Assembly (NCBI RefSeq): GCF_013376415.1
Contig: NZ_WYET01000004.1
Span: forward strand, 558,001-622,000
Direction: 5' to 3'
Source of the DNA: Flagellimonas chongwuensis
Lineage (GTDB): Bacteria; Bacteroidota; Bacteroidia; Flavobacteriales; Flavobacteriaceae
DNA: 64,000 nt
Positions 7,795-17,378 of the stretch are shown one piece after another. The notes beneath the pieces were generated by a model. It searched no databases and was not told the DNA's origin. It saw only the letters and a list, made by a program, of their open reading frames with translations. A program made the position numbers and the translations under genes. How positions within the stretch are numbered: position 1 is the first letter of the stretch; every line of letters starts with the position of its first letter.

Positions 7795-9600
7795 ATGGAA
7801 ACAACAGAAAAAGACATACTGAGAGGAGGTCAATTCTTGGTCAAGGAGACCAAATGTGAGGACGTATTCACCCTTGAGGACCTCAACGAAGAACAAAAAA
7901 TGATGCGCGAAAGTACCAAGGAATTCGTAGACCGGGAACTTTGGGCGCATTGGGAACGTTTCGAGAAAAAAGACTATGCGTACACCGAGGAATGTATGCG
8001 AAAGGCCGGCGAACTTGGCTTATTGAGCGTAGCAGTACCAGAAGCGTATGGAGGTATGGGAATGGGATTTGTGTCCACCATGTTGGTGTGCGACTATATT
8101 TCCGGAGCCACTGGTTCATTTAGCACGGCATTCGGTGCACACACGGGAATCGGCACAATGCCCATTACTTTGTACGGGACCGAAGAGCAAAAGCAAAAAT
8201 ATGTCCCTAAACTAGCCACAGGGGAATGGTTTGGCGCATATTGCTTAACTGAGCCAGGAGCAGGTTCCGATGCCAATTCCGGCAAAACAAAAGCTGTACT
8301 TTCCGATGATGGTAAATATTACAGCATCACAGGGCAAAAGATGTGGATTTCGAACGCTGGATTCTGCAATATGTTCATTGTCTTTGCTCGAATAGAAGAC
8401 GATAAGAACATCACAGGCTTTATCGTTGAAAATGACCCAGAAAACGGTATCAGTTTCGGTGATGAAGAAAAGAAATTGGGCATCCACTCCTCCTCTACCC
8501 GTCAGGTGTTCTTCAACGACACTAAAGTTCCTGTTGAAAATATGCTTTCTGAAAGAGGAAACGGGTTCAAAATCGCTATGAATGCTCTAAATGTGGGTAG
8601 AATCAAATTGGCAGCCGCTTGTTTGGAAGCACAGCGCCGTGTAATCAACGAAGCGACGAAATACGCCAACGAGCGTATTCAATTTAAGACTCCAATCATG
8701 AATTTTGGAGCCATTAAAGCTAAAATCGCAGACATGGCCACCAATGCTTATGTGGATGAAGCAGCGTGTTATCGTGCCGCTAAAAATATCGAGGACAGAA
8801 TTGCCATTCGTGAAGCAAGCGGCAATTCCCACCAAGAAGCAGAATTGAAAGGTGTTGAGGAATATGCCATTGAATGTTCTATTTTAAAGGTGGCCGTATC
8901 GGAACACGTTCAGCACACCACCGATGAGGGTATTCAAGTGTTCGGAGGAATGGGCTTTAGCGCCGATACCCCAATGGAATCTGCGTGGAGAGACGCTCGT
9001 ATTTCCAGAATTTACGAGGGAACGAACGAAATAAACCGCATGCTCTCCGTAGGCATGTTGGTGAAGAAAGCCATGAAAGGCCATGTTGACCTTTTAGGCC
9101 CTGCAACAGCTGTGGGCGAGGAATTGATGGGAATACCATCTTTCGACACTCCTGATTTTTCGGAGTTGCTTGCTGAAGAAAAAGATTTGCTGGCAAGATT
9201 GAAAAAAGTATTCTTGATGGTGGCCGGTAGCGCAGTTCAAAAATTTGGACCGGATTTGGAGAAGCACCAGATGCTATTGATGGCCGCTTCTGACATTTTG
9301 ATTCAAATTTATATGGCCGAATCTGCCATCCTAAGAACAGAAAAGAATGCGAAACGCTTTGGTGAAGAAGCACAAGCAACCCAGATTGCGATGTCCAAAT
9401 TGTATTTGTACAGAGCGGTGGACATTATTCAACAAAAAGCCAAGGAAGGCATTGTTTCATTTGCCGAGGGCGATGAACAACGCATGATGTTGATGGGACT
9501 AAAACGCTTTACCAAGTATACGAACCAACCCAATGTTGTGGCACTTAGAACGCAAATTGCAGACAAAGTTGCCGCAGATAACGGGTATACCTTTGACTAA
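7795..9600 (+). CDS. Acyl-CoA dehydrogenase
   Basis: A 601-residue FAD enzyme that introduces the trans-2 double bond in acyl-CoA. The FAD-binding signature AYCLTEPGAGSDA is at residues 148-160; the flavin-proximal WISNAG follows at 184-189. The probable catalytic base is Glu408 in RIYEGTNEINR. The C-terminal region of about 170 residues beyond the usual 380-400-residue core resembles VLCAD-type dehydrogenases and may aid membrane association or dimerisation (inference). It ends the marR operon with a strong terminator at 9641-9666. The electron acceptor, presumably ETF, is not encoded in this window. Confidence 0.93.
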   Translation: METTEKDILRGGQFLVKETKCEDVFTLEDLNEEQKMMRESTKEFVDRELWAHWERFEKKDYAYTEECMRKAGELGLLSVAVPEAYGGMGMGFVSTMLVCDYISGATGSFSTAFGAHTGIGTMPITLYGTEEQKQKYVPKLATGEWFGAYCLTEPGAGSDANSGKTKAVLSDDGKYYSITGQKMWISNAGFCNMFIVFARIEDDKNITGFIVENDPENGISFGDEEKKLGIHSSSTRQVFFNDTKVPVENMLSERGNGFKIAMNALNVGRIKLAAACLEAQRRVINEATKYANERIQFKTPIMNFGAIKAKIADMATNAYVDEAACYRAAKNIEDRIAIREASGNSHQEAELKGVEEYAIECSILKVAVSEHVQHTTDEGIQVFGGMGFSADTPMESAWRDARISRIYEGTNEINRMLSVGMLVKKAMKGHVDLLGPATAVGEELMGIPSFDTPDFSELLAEEKDLLARLKKVFLMVAGSAVQKFGPDLEKHQMLLMAASDILIQIYMAESAILRTEKNAKRFGEEAQATQIAMSKLYLYRAVDIIQQKAKEGIVSFAEGDEQRMMLMGLKRFTKYTNQPNVVALRTQIADKVAADNGYTFD

Positions 9601-9640
9601 TTCAAATAAGTGTTGGGATGAAAACCCACTTGGATTTGAA

Positions 9641-9666
9641 AACGCCCCGATCGGGGCGTTTTTTTA
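9641..9666 (+). terminator. Rho-independent terminator of beta-oxidation operon
   Basis: A GC-rich palindrome, AACGCCCC-GATC-GGGGCGTT (9641-9660), runs into a T-tract to 9665. It closes the operon that begins with marR. Confidence 0.9.
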
Positions 9667-9679
9667 TTTATTGTACCTA

Positions 9680-9755
9680 TGTCAGGTCGAGCGCGGCGAG
9701 ACCAAAACCAAACTTGCGTTTTCCTTAAGACCTCTCGACTGCGCTCGAGGTGACA
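9680..9755. repeat. REP-like intergenic inverted-repeat element
   Basis: The arms TGTCAGGTCGAGCGC (9680-9694) and GCGCTCGAGGTGACA (9741-9755) are complementary at 13 of 15 positions and enclose about 46 bases. The right part, CTCGACTGCGCTCGAG, is itself partly palindromic and resembles short GC-rich elements scattered between Bacteroidota genes. It lies between the convergent ends of the acyl-CoA dehydrogenase and GH15 genes. No other copy was seen in this window. Confidence 0.6.
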
Positions 9756-9772
9756 ATTATTTTTTAACCAGT

Positions 9773-11572
9773 TTACTTGATGGATTCCAAAATCCGCTCG
9801 TCCTTTTGCTTGGTAGAAAAATTGATGGCGCACTCAATGAGTGCCAAATGTGAATATGCTTGTGGAAAGTTCCCGAGCAATCTTTTGGTTTTAAAATCGA
9901 TGTCTTCACTGAAAAGACCCAAATGATTACTATACCCCAATAATTTTTCAAACTGTTCCAACGCCTTCTCTTCTTCACCTATTTTAAACAATGCATTGAT
10001 AAACCAAAACGTACAAATGGTGAACGATGACGATGGCAAACCAAAATCATCCTCATTTTTATAACGGTACAAAAGACCATCGTTGCTCAAACCTTCTTCT
10101 ATTGCCTTTACTGTGCTCACATACTTAGGATCTCGCGGATGAATAAATCCGTAGGGTTCCATTAATAAAACTGATGCATCCAAATGACGCGAGCCATAAC
10201 TCTGCACAAATGCATTAATGTCACTGTTCCATGCATTCTCGTGGATATCTTCTTTGATTTTTTGTTCAAGCGCAGTCCAACGCTCCAGTTTCCTTGTTTT
10301 ACCGAACATGTTGGCCACTTTAATGGCTCGGTCCAAAGCTACCCAGCACAATACTTTGGAGAATGTGAAATGCTTGTCCTCACCCCGGAACTCCCAAATA
10401 CCTTTGTCAGGTTCTTCCCAGTGTTTCCCTACAATCCACACAATACCTTTTGTAATGCTCCAAAGCTCTTCTACATTTTCAATATCGTTGCTGAAGTTTT
10501 TCAACTGTTCATAAATGACATCCATCAAGATACCGTAAATATCATTCTGACGTTGTTTATAGGCCGCATTGCCTACACGGACAGGCTTAGACCCCTTATA
10601 ACCATCAAAGTGATCCAAAGTCTTTTCCGTTAATGTTTTTTCCTTGTTGATGCCGTACATAATTTGGAGTTTTTCATCCTTGTCGGGCATTAAGTCAATA
10701 ATAAATTGGAGGTAACGTTTGGCCGAATTCTTGTGTCCAAGCTCGGAGACTACCTTAATCACCATGGACGCATCTCTAATCCAGCAAAAGCGATAATCCC
10801 AGTTCCTGACCTCTCCAATAGTTTCGGGAAGTGATGTGGTCGCAGCTGCAAGTACAGCTCCGGTTTTATCGTAAGTCAACATTTTAAGAGTAATGGCGCT
10901 CCGGATTATCTCATCTTTGAATTTTTGATAATCAGGGGTCTTTGCAGACCAATCCAACCAATATACCTTGGTACGTTCCAGTTCCAATCCCATCTTTTCG
11001 GTCGTGGGTTTCAATATTTTTTCATTGTACCTTATCAAGAAATAGCCATCTTCTTTAAGAGTAATTTCTTCACCTTTAAGAACTCCCTCCTTGTCAAAAG
11101 AAGTGTACAGAAAAAGCGTATCATATTTTAATTTATGCGTAAGGCTAGCTATAAAATCCTCCTTTGCAAAGTGCTTGGTCTCCCCAAGTCCATACTCCAA
11201 TTTAGGGTCATATTTCACGGCAAATTTTGGTGTTCCGGAGATATATTTTATATAACGGATAATCTCGGGCTGTGCCTTATATTTTCCGTTCATTTTATGG
11301 TGACGGGGCATAAAGTCATGAAGTTCAAAAACATTGTTTCCTTCCGTAAATCGCGTAATCAGGATAGCGGTATTGGGATAATATTCCTGTTCAATAGTAT
11401 AATCCCCAGTAGGGTGTATCTCAAAACTACCCCCTTTTTGCTCATCCAAAAGTTTGGCAAATATCGATGTAGAGTCAAATTGTGGCAGACAGCACCAGTC
11501 AATAGAACCTTCTTTGGAAATCAATGCTGCACTCCTACAATTTCCTATAATTCCGTAATTCAAATTATCCAT
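9773..11572 (-). CDS. Glycoside hydrolase family 15 protein (trehalase or glucoamylase type)
   Basis: A 599-residue GH15 protein without a signal peptide, thus probably cytoplasmic. It starts with the typical YGIIGNCRSAALISKEGSID and keeps EVRNWDYRFCWIRDAS near residue 260, a signature of the (alpha/alpha)6 barrel. GH15 members invertingly hydrolyse alpha-glucosidic bonds; bacterial cytosolic ones include trehalases. The gene is divergent from a trehalose-6-phosphate synthase/phosphatase gene with about 100 bases between, which makes trehalose hydrolysis the better guess than starch breakdown. The activity is inferred from context. Confidence 0.88.
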   Translation of the reverse strand: MDNLNYGIIGNCRSAALISKEGSIDWCCLPQFDSTSIFAKLLDEQKGGSFEIHPTGDYTIEQEYYPNTAILITRFTEGNNVFELHDFMPRHHKMNGKYKAQPEIIRYIKYISGTPKFAVKYDPKLEYGLGETKHFAKEDFIASLTHKLKYDTLFLYTSFDKEGVLKGEEITLKEDGYFLIRYNEKILKPTTEKMGLELERTKVYWLDWSAKTPDYQKFKDEIIRSAITLKMLTYDKTGAVLAAATTSLPETIGEVRNWDYRFCWIRDASMVIKVVSELGHKNSAKRYLQFIIDLMPDKDEKLQIMYGINKEKTLTEKTLDHFDGYKGSKPVRVGNAAYKQRQNDIYGILMDVIYEQLKNFSNDIENVEELWSITKGIVWIVGKHWEEPDKGIWEFRGEDKHFTFSKVLCWVALDRAIKVANMFGKTRKLERWTALEQKIKEDIHENAWNSDINAFVQSYGSRHLDASVLLMEPYGFIHPRDPKYVSTVKAIEEGLSNDGLLYRYKNEDDFGLPSSSFTICTFWFINALFKIGEEEKALEQFEKLLGYSNHLGLFSEDIDFKTKRLLGNFPQAYSHLALIECAINFSTKQKDERILESIK

Positions 11573-11675
11573 AGCTCAAAAATTCTCAAAAGGGTTAGAA
11601 TGAATTGGTTTTACGCTCGAATTTCCCGATTTTTAAAGAAACAAAAAATTAAAACACGTCAAAACTTATCCTTTT

Positions 11676-13886
11676 ATGGGCAAAACTATCATAATCTCAA
11701 ATCGATTACCTGTTCAGTTACAAATTAGCAATGGAACACTCAATGCAATACCAAGCGTTGGAGGTTTGGCCACGGGGATGAAATCCGTGCATAGTGGAGG
11801 TGAAAGTTTATGGATAGGTTGGTCCGGATTAACAGATGAAGATACCCCCGAAGATTTAGAGGATGATATTGACAAGGCCCTAAAGGAGCATGGCTGTGCC
11901 AAAGTAAAGCTTAATTCTGAAGAAATTGACGGTTTTTATTACGGTTTCAGCAACCGAACCATTTGGCCTTTGTTTCATTATTTTTTGAAGTATTCCGAGT
12001 TTGAATTGAATTATTGGGACACCTACAAGGCCGTAAACCAAAAATTTGCAGATGCCATCATCGAGAATTCCGATGAAGATGATACCATTTGGGTGCATGA
12101 CTACCAATTGATGCTCGTACCTCAGATGGTGCGGGAAAAACGTCCAAATACCACCATTGGTTTCTTTTTGCACATCCCCTTCCCATCTTTCGAAATTTTC
12201 CGAACCTTGCCTTGGCGTGAAGAAATCTTGGAAGGATTACTGGGTTCGGACCTTATTGGCTTTCACACCTACGACTACGAAAGACATTTTTTAAGTTCCG
12301 TTCGTAGACTTATTGGATTGGATGTGAGCTTCAATGAGATTTATTTGGACAACAGGGTCATCAAAGTGGATTCTTTCCCTATGGGGATCGATTATAAGAA
12401 ATTTAGGGACGCAGCTTTAAAGCACGATTCAAAAAATACTGAAGAGCGTAGCGACCTGCAGATTCGCTTGGATAACCATAAAGCCTCCTCTCCTGGCAGT
12501 AAACTCATACTGTCCATAGACCGTTTGGATTATAGTAAAGGAATTGCAAAGCGCATCAATGCCTTTGAGTATTTCCTTCAGAAATATCCCGAATACAAGG
12601 AAAAGGTTCGATTGATTATTCTTGCAGTCCCCTCCCGCTCCAATGTACCACAATATCAATTGCTAAAAAGAGAGGTTGATGAACTGGTCGGACGCATCAA
12701 CGGAGAGTTGTCCACGGTAAACTGGACGCCAATTTGGTATTTCTATCGTTCCCTGCCTTTCGAAAGCTTGATTGATCTCTACACTTCTAGTGATATTGCA
12801 TGGCTTACACCACTTAGAGATGGAATGAATTTGGTGGCCAAAGAATATATCGCCACACGCACCGACAAGTCCGGAGTACTCATCTTGAGTGAAATGGCGG
12901 GCTCCGCTTATGAAATGAACGAAGCGCTACTAATTAATCCCAACAATTTTGAGCAACAAGCGGACACGTTAAAAAGAGCATTTAATATGCCGCTGGACGA
13001 GCAAGTGTCCAGAAACACCTTTTTACAAAAAAGATTGGAACGTTACAATGTGGAAGTCTGGGCCAATGAGTTTATGAGGTCATTAAAGGAAAAAAGGGAA
13101 CTGGGCAAGGCATTTATTTCTGAAAAAATGTCACCAGAAATCCTTTTGTCCATTGAAAAAGAGTACACTAAATCTAAAAAAAGACTGCTCTTCTTGGATT
13201 ATGACGGTACCTTGGCCGGTTTTCATAAAGATCCACAGCAAGCCTCTCCCGATGAAGAACTGTATGGACTATTGGACCAGTTGAACCAACAGGAGAACAC
13301 AACCGTATTTTTGATCAGCGGACGGGATAAACAAACCTTTACGCGCTGGTTCTTGCCAAAAAAATACAATATGATTGTGGAACACGGCGTATGGATTTCC
13401 AGGTACGGGGAAGATTTTAAGTTATTGGAGCAAGTAAAAGGAGAATGGATGAATAAAATACGGCCAGTTCTTGAATCCTTTGTGGACAGGACGCCCGGTT
13501 CATTTATCGAAGAAAAAAACTACTCCCTGGCTTGGCATTACAGAAATACCGACCCCGATTTTGGTGAAAAAAGGGCAACAGAATTAAATACTGTGTTGCG
13601 TAGTTTAATTGGCAATGACGATATTAGTGTGCTGAACGGAAACAAGGTAATGGAAATAAAAAGCAGCAACGTGAACAAAGGTAGAGCTGCCACTCGTATG
13701 TTAAGTGAAGATGATTACGACTTTGTTTTTGCCATTGGTGACGATTGGACAGATGAATTTATGTTCCAGGAACTACCCGATTCGGCAATTACCGTTAAGG
13801 TCGGACTTAAAAAAACCCAAGCCAAATACCATGTGGAAAACACCGCAAAGGTAAGGCAGCTTTTAAAACGTTTTACAAAACCATGA
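11676..13886 (+). CDS. Bifunctional trehalose-6-phosphate synthase/phosphatase
   Basis: A 736-residue fusion. The GT20 synthase part (about residues 1-470) makes trehalose 6-phosphate from UDP-glucose and glucose 6-phosphate; HDYQL (141-145), FFLHIPFPS (163-171) and RLDYSKG (283-289) are visible, with TPLRDGMNLVAKE at 378-390 for nucleotide-sugar binding. The HAD phosphatase part (about 500-736) starts with FLDYDGTLAGF, giving the nucleophile Asp508, and ends with AIGDDWTDEFMF. It therefore makes trehalose in one chain, an osmoprotectant or stress sugar. The stop overlaps the next gene's ATG by four bases (ATGA), so translation is coupled. It heads a six-gene operon and is divergent from GH15. 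Confidence 0.94.
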   Translation: MGKTIIISNRLPVQLQISNGTLNAIPSVGGLATGMKSVHSGGESLWIGWSGLTDEDTPEDLEDDIDKALKEHGCAKVKLNSEEIDGFYYGFSNRTIWPLFHYFLKYSEFELNYWDTYKAVNQKFADAIIENSDEDDTIWVHDYQLMLVPQMVREKRPNTTIGFFLHIPFPSFEIFRTLPWREEILEGLLGSDLIGFHTYDYERHFLSSVRRLIGLDVSFNEIYLDNRVIKVDSFPMGIDYKKFRDAALKHDSKNTEERSDLQIRLDNHKASSPGSKLILSIDRLDYSKGIAKRINAFEYFLQKYPEYKEKVRLIILAVPSRSNVPQYQLLKREVDELVGRINGELSTVNWTPIWYFYRSLPFESLIDLYTSSDIAWLTPLRDGMNLVAKEYIATRTDKSGVLILSEMAGSAYEMNEALLINPNNFEQQADTLKRAFNMPLDEQVSRNTFLQKRLERYNVEVWANEFMRSLKEKRELGKAFISEKMSPEILLSIEKEYTKSKKRLLFLDYDGTLAGFHKDPQQASPDEELYGLLDQLNQQENTTVFLISGRDKQTFTRWFLPKKYNMIVEHGVWISRYGEDFKLLEQVKGEWMNKIRPVLESFVDRTPGSFIEEKNYSLAWHYRNTDPDFGEKRATELNTVLRSLIGNDDISVLNGNKVMEIKSSNVNKGRAATRMLSEDDYDFVFAIGDDWTDEFMFQELPDSAITVKVGLKKTQAKYHVENTAKVRQLLKRFTKP

Positions 13887-15412
13887 CACGAACGCTTTTC
13901 GCTATTTGTTTTTTACTGGTATGCGCCCATGGATGGTCACAAACCGAAACAGAGGTTTATCTTTTTGACCTTTCTATGAATAACGGAAAGCCTATATTGA
14001 CCAATCCTAAAAATATTTCCAATAACCCAGGTTACGACAATCAGCCTTCTTTTTGGGACAACGGTAGTGTTTTGTTCGCTTCAACCAGAAAGGACCAAAC
14101 AGACATTCTTCGATTTAATGTTGACGAAGGAAGTACATCCTCTTGGCTTACCTACACCACCGCAGGGAGCGAATATTCACCTCTGCGTATTCCCGGAGAA
14201 AACGCAATTTCTGCTATTCGCCTGGATGTCGATGGGCTACAACGGTTATACCAATACGACTTTAAATCACGTGAGTCTATCCCTATAACCGATTTAAAAA
14301 TTGGTTATCACGTTTGGTACAACAAGCATATTTTGGTTGCTACAGTACTGGTTGAAAACCGAATGGACCTAAAGATTATCAATCTGGAAGACAACACCCA
14401 AAAAACGGTTTATCAAAACGTAGGGAGGTCTTTACACAAAATTCCCGGTTCAGATTTGGTGAGCTTTATTGGAAAAAGAAACAATAATGCCTGGGAAATT
14501 TTATCCCTTGACCCAATCTCTGGGGAATCAAAAAAAATAACGAACACCTACAACAAAGAAGAAGACATTTGTTGGTTGAATAAAAATACCATTATAACTG
14601 GTGCAGGTAAACAGCTTTTAACCTTGAACATTGATTCGGAAAATGCCACGTGGGAGACCGTTATAGCGTTCCCACAGGAAGAAATCAATAACATTAGTCG
14701 AATTGCAATTAGCCCGAACGGCAAACGATTGGCATTTGTCGCCGAGGATTCACCATCAAAGATCATTCAAAAACAAGTGGAGTCTTTTAACAATCAAAAC
14801 CTCGATGCCTTTGTCTCCTGTTTTGCGGAAGGTGTCGTGGTACAACGTTTTCCAAACGAGAGAATGTATCAAGGGAGAAGCAAAATGAGGGAAAACTATG
14901 AACGTTTTTTTGAGAATGTCAAATCCTCGAGCGTAGAAGTCGTTAACCGAATCGTTCTGGGCAATACAGTTATAGATGAAGAGGTTGCCAAAGTAGACGG
15001 AAGAGAGGGTCGCCAAGTCGCCATATACACAGTAGAAAATGGACTGGTCACATCAATGACCTTTATTTTTCCAGATGGCCCATTAACAGATGCTGAAAGT
15101 GTGGTTCAAGAACAATTGGGCGCCTACAACGAAAGAGATATCGACGCCTTTGCCGGAACCTATACCCAAGATGTAGAACTATATCAATTTCCAAAAAAGC
15201 TCAATGTGAAGGGCATTGCAAAGCTGAAACAGCAGTATGGAACTTTCTTCGAGAACACACCGGACTTAAAAGGCGAGATAGTTAACAGAATTGTGATTGG
15301 CAACAAAGTTATTGACCACGAGTCCGTAACCGTAAATGGAAGTGTTTTTAAAGCCATAGCCATTTACGAAGTAGTTGACGGAGAAATTACCAAGGTCACC
15401 TTTATTCAATAA
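13883..15412 (+). CDS. Secreted TolB-like propeller protein with two SnoaL-like domains
   Basis: A 509-residue protein with signal peptide (LFAICFLLVCAHGWSQ). About residues 20-290 look like a TolB/WD40-type propeller (DNQPSFWDNGSVLFAS, RIAISPNGKRLAFVAE). Two NTF2/SnoaL-like domains follow, near 295-400 and 408-509. They are internal repeats: VEVVNRIVLGNTVID and GEIVNRIVIGNKVID occupy equal places. The propeller would act outside the cytoplasm; no enzymatic role can be assigned, and SnoaL-like domains may bind a small ligand. It overlaps the trehalose fusion gene by four bases and precedes the TMEM175-like gene by four bases. Confidence 0.82.
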   Translation: MTRTLFAICFLLVCAHGWSQTETEVYLFDLSMNNGKPILTNPKNISNNPGYDNQPSFWDNGSVLFASTRKDQTDILRFNVDEGSTSSWLTYTTAGSEYSPLRIPGENAISAIRLDVDGLQRLYQYDFKSRESIPITDLKIGYHVWYNKHILVATVLVENRMDLKIINLEDNTQKTVYQNVGRSLHKIPGSDLVSFIGKRNNNAWEILSLDPISGESKKITNTYNKEEDICWLNKNTIITGAGKQLLTLNIDSENATWETVIAFPQEEINNISRIAISPNGKRLAFVAEDSPSKIIQKQVESFNNQNLDAFVSCFAEGVVVQRFPNERMYQGRSKMRENYERFFENVKSSSVEVVNRIVLGNTVIDEEVAKVDGREGRQVAIYTVENGLVTSMTFIFPDGPLTDAESVVQEQLGAYNERDIDAFAGTYTQDVELYQFPKKLNVKGIAKLKQQYGTFFENTPDLKGEIVNRIVIGNKVIDHESVTVNGSVFKAIAIYEVVDGEITKVTFIQ

Positions 15413-15416
15413 TCCA

Positions 15417-16034
15417 ATGAAGCTACCCCACAATAGAAGCAGAATTGAAGCCTTTAGCGATGGGGTTTTTGCTTTTGCCGCTACATTGCTGGTGGTTTCG
15501 GTGGGTACTCAGGCCGAAAGTTCCGTACTTCAAGTGGACTGGATGGTATTCTTGAGTTTTGGTGTCAGTTTTTTTGCCTTGGTAGGATTATGGTCGGTGC
15601 ACTATAACTTTTTCAGAAGGACCAGTTACATGGATAATTGGATTATCGCACTCAATGCAATTCTTCTGTTTTTAATACTCTACTACATCTTTCCTATAAA
15701 ATCTTTGATAAATTCATGGACTGGAGCACTACAGATCACTGCAGATGAATTTTCTTCGTTGTTCCAACTGTACAGTCTTGGATTCCTTCTCATTTTCGCC
15801 TGCTATGCACTTATGTATTTAAGAGTCTACAAAAAAGCCAACAACAGCAACATGACACATCTTTTTTATGCTCGACATTTTGGGTTATTTGTACTTGTTG
15901 CCCTAGTTTCCATCGTAATTGCAAAGCTCCAATTGGGATTATATTACGGTCTCCCGGGTATTGTGTATGTACTTTTGGGCCCTTTTTGTTATTTTCACGC
16001 TTCATACTTTCAGAAAAAAACCAACGCTTTTTAA
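15417..16034 (+). CDS. TMEM175-like (DUF1211) potassium channel family protein
   Basis: A 205-residue polytopic membrane protein. The start at 15417 gives MKLPHNRSRIEAFSDGVFAF; an in-frame ATG 42 bases upstream lies inside the previous gene and is unlikely. RIEAFSDGVFAFAATLLV is the TMEM175 signature in the first helix, followed by about five more hydrophobic segments. Bacterial members form tetrameric potassium-permeable channels. It lies between the propeller/SnoaL and M28 genes with gaps of four and one bases. With trehalose synthesis in the same operon a part in osmotic adjustment is plausible but inferred. Confidence 0.85.
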   Translation: MKLPHNRSRIEAFSDGVFAFAATLLVVSVGTQAESSVLQVDWMVFLSFGVSFFALVGLWSVHYNFFRRTSYMDNWIIALNAILLFLILYYIFPIKSLINSWTGALQITADEFSSLFQLYSLGFLLIFACYALMYLRVYKKANNSNMTHLFYARHFGLFVLVALVSIVIAKLQLGLYYGLPGIVYVLLGPFCYFHASYFQKKTNAF

Positions 16035-16035
16035 T

Positions 16036-17367
16036 ATGAGAAAAATATTCCCCTTGCTATTTGTGGTTTTCACTACAACAATTTATGCGCAGACCGATAC
16101 CAGAATTTATGACATTATCAACGCGGTTTCGTCGGAACGCATCGAATCTGATGTTACCACCCTTGTCAATTTTGGAACCAGACATACCTTGAGCGATACG
16201 GTTTCCCAAACTAGAGGGATTGGTGCTGCAAGAAGATGGATCAAGTCCGAGTTTGATAAAATTTCTTCCAATTGTGGAGATTGTTTGGAGGTCTTTTATC
16301 AAAAAAATCTAATCGAAAAAGGAGACAATGCCCGAATCGTAAAAGATGTTGAGATTGTGAACGTGGTGGCTATCCAACGCGGAACCAAGTTTCCCAATCG
16401 CTTTATAATCATGAGCGGCGATATTGATTCCCGTGTAAGTGACCCTACCAATTACACATCGGATTCCCCCGGAGCCAACGATAATGCCAGTGGAATGGCC
16501 GGGACTATTGAGGCCGCCAGAGTATTATCAAAATATAAGTTCGAGAGCAGCATCATTTTCGTAGGCCTCTCCGGTGAGGAACAAGGACTTTACGGAGGAA
16601 AAGGCCTCGCCGAGTATGCCAAGGAAAAAGAATGGAATATTGTAGGTATACTAAATAACGATATGATCGGCAATATTACAGGCGTCGATGGTGTTGTGAG
16701 CAACCGGGATTTTAGAATATTCTCCGAACCTGTGCCCCCAACCGAAACAGAAGAACAAAGAAAGGCCAGACGTTTTTATGGTGGAGAGGTTGATGGTATT
16801 TCACGTCAGCTGGCACGCTATGTTTACAAAACCACTAAAACCTATATGCCAGAAATGAACCCCATGATGATCTATCGGCTGGATAGGTTCGGGAGAGGCG
16901 GTCACCATAGACCGTTCAACGACGCTGGATACGCGGGAATCCGAATTATGGAAGCTCATGAGAACTACACACAGCAACATCAAGATATACGAGAGGAAAA
17001 CGGTATTGACTACGGCGATGTCTTGGAGCACGTAAACTTTGGGTACGCCAAAAAACTTACTGCGGTAAATGCTATTAACCTAGCTTCCATTGCTTGGGCT
17101 CCCCCTGCACCGGAAACCGTAGAAATCGGAGGTATTGTAGAGCCTAGTGCCAAACTGCGCTGGAGCGAGGTAGAAGGCGCCATTGGCTATAAAATCTACT
17201 GGAGGGATACCACCTCCCCTACATGGGACAATTACAAATATGTGGGCAATGTAACCGAACACACTTTAGATGGTGTTGTAATAGATAATTTCTTTTTTGG
17301 CGTTGCGGCCATAGGTAAAGATGGTCACGAAAGTCCGGTAGTTTTTCCAAATAAAGTATTCAGATAA
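16036..17367 (+). CDS. M28 family peptidase with C-terminal fibronectin-type domain
   Basis: The start ATG at 16036 gives 443 residues with the signal peptide MRKIFPLLFVVFTTTIYAQ; the longer frame from 15919 lies inside the upstream gene. The zinc aminopeptidase core shows GANDNASG (bridging Asp149), SGEEQG (Glu181/182), NNDMIG (Asp209) and a later His (about 315). The first motif reads SGDIDSR (128-133) where most M28 enzymes have H-x-D, so one expected His ligand is Asp129. A fibronectin type III-like module covers about residues 356-435. It probably trims peptides in the periplasm or outside the cell. One base separates it from TMEM175 and eleven from the M1 gene. Confidence 0.87.
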   Translation: MRKIFPLLFVVFTTTIYAQTDTRIYDIINAVSSERIESDVTTLVNFGTRHTLSDTVSQTRGIGAARRWIKSEFDKISSNCGDCLEVFYQKNLIEKGDNARIVKDVEIVNVVAIQRGTKFPNRFIIMSGDIDSRVSDPTNYTSDSPGANDNASGMAGTIEAARVLSKYKFESSIIFVGLSGEEQGLYGGKGLAEYAKEKEWNIVGILNNDMIGNITGVDGVVSNRDFRIFSEPVPPTETEEQRKARRFYGGEVDGISRQLARYVYKTTKTYMPEMNPMMIYRLDRFGRGGHHRPFNDAGYAGIRIMEAHENYTQQHQDIREENGIDYGDVLEHVNFGYAKKLTAVNAINLASIAWAPPAPETVEIGGIVEPSAKLRWSEVEGAIGYKIYWRDTTSPTWDNYKYVGNVTEHTLDGVVIDNFFFGVAAIGKDGHESPVVFPNKVFR

Positions 17368-17378
17368 CAAAACAACCC

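Noticed and set aside
9533-9853. 106-codon open frame on the plus strand
   Set aside because: It runs across the acyl-CoA dehydrogenase end, its terminator, the REP-like element and the GH15 end; the translation has no domain character.
10184-10633. 149-codon open frame opposite GH15
   Set aside because: It is the antisense shadow of the GH15 gene, whose protein is unmistakable.
15919-16035. Upstream extension of the M28 peptidase frame
   Set aside because: It lies in the TMEM175-like gene and would put 39 residues before a perfect signal peptide; ATG 16036 is the start.
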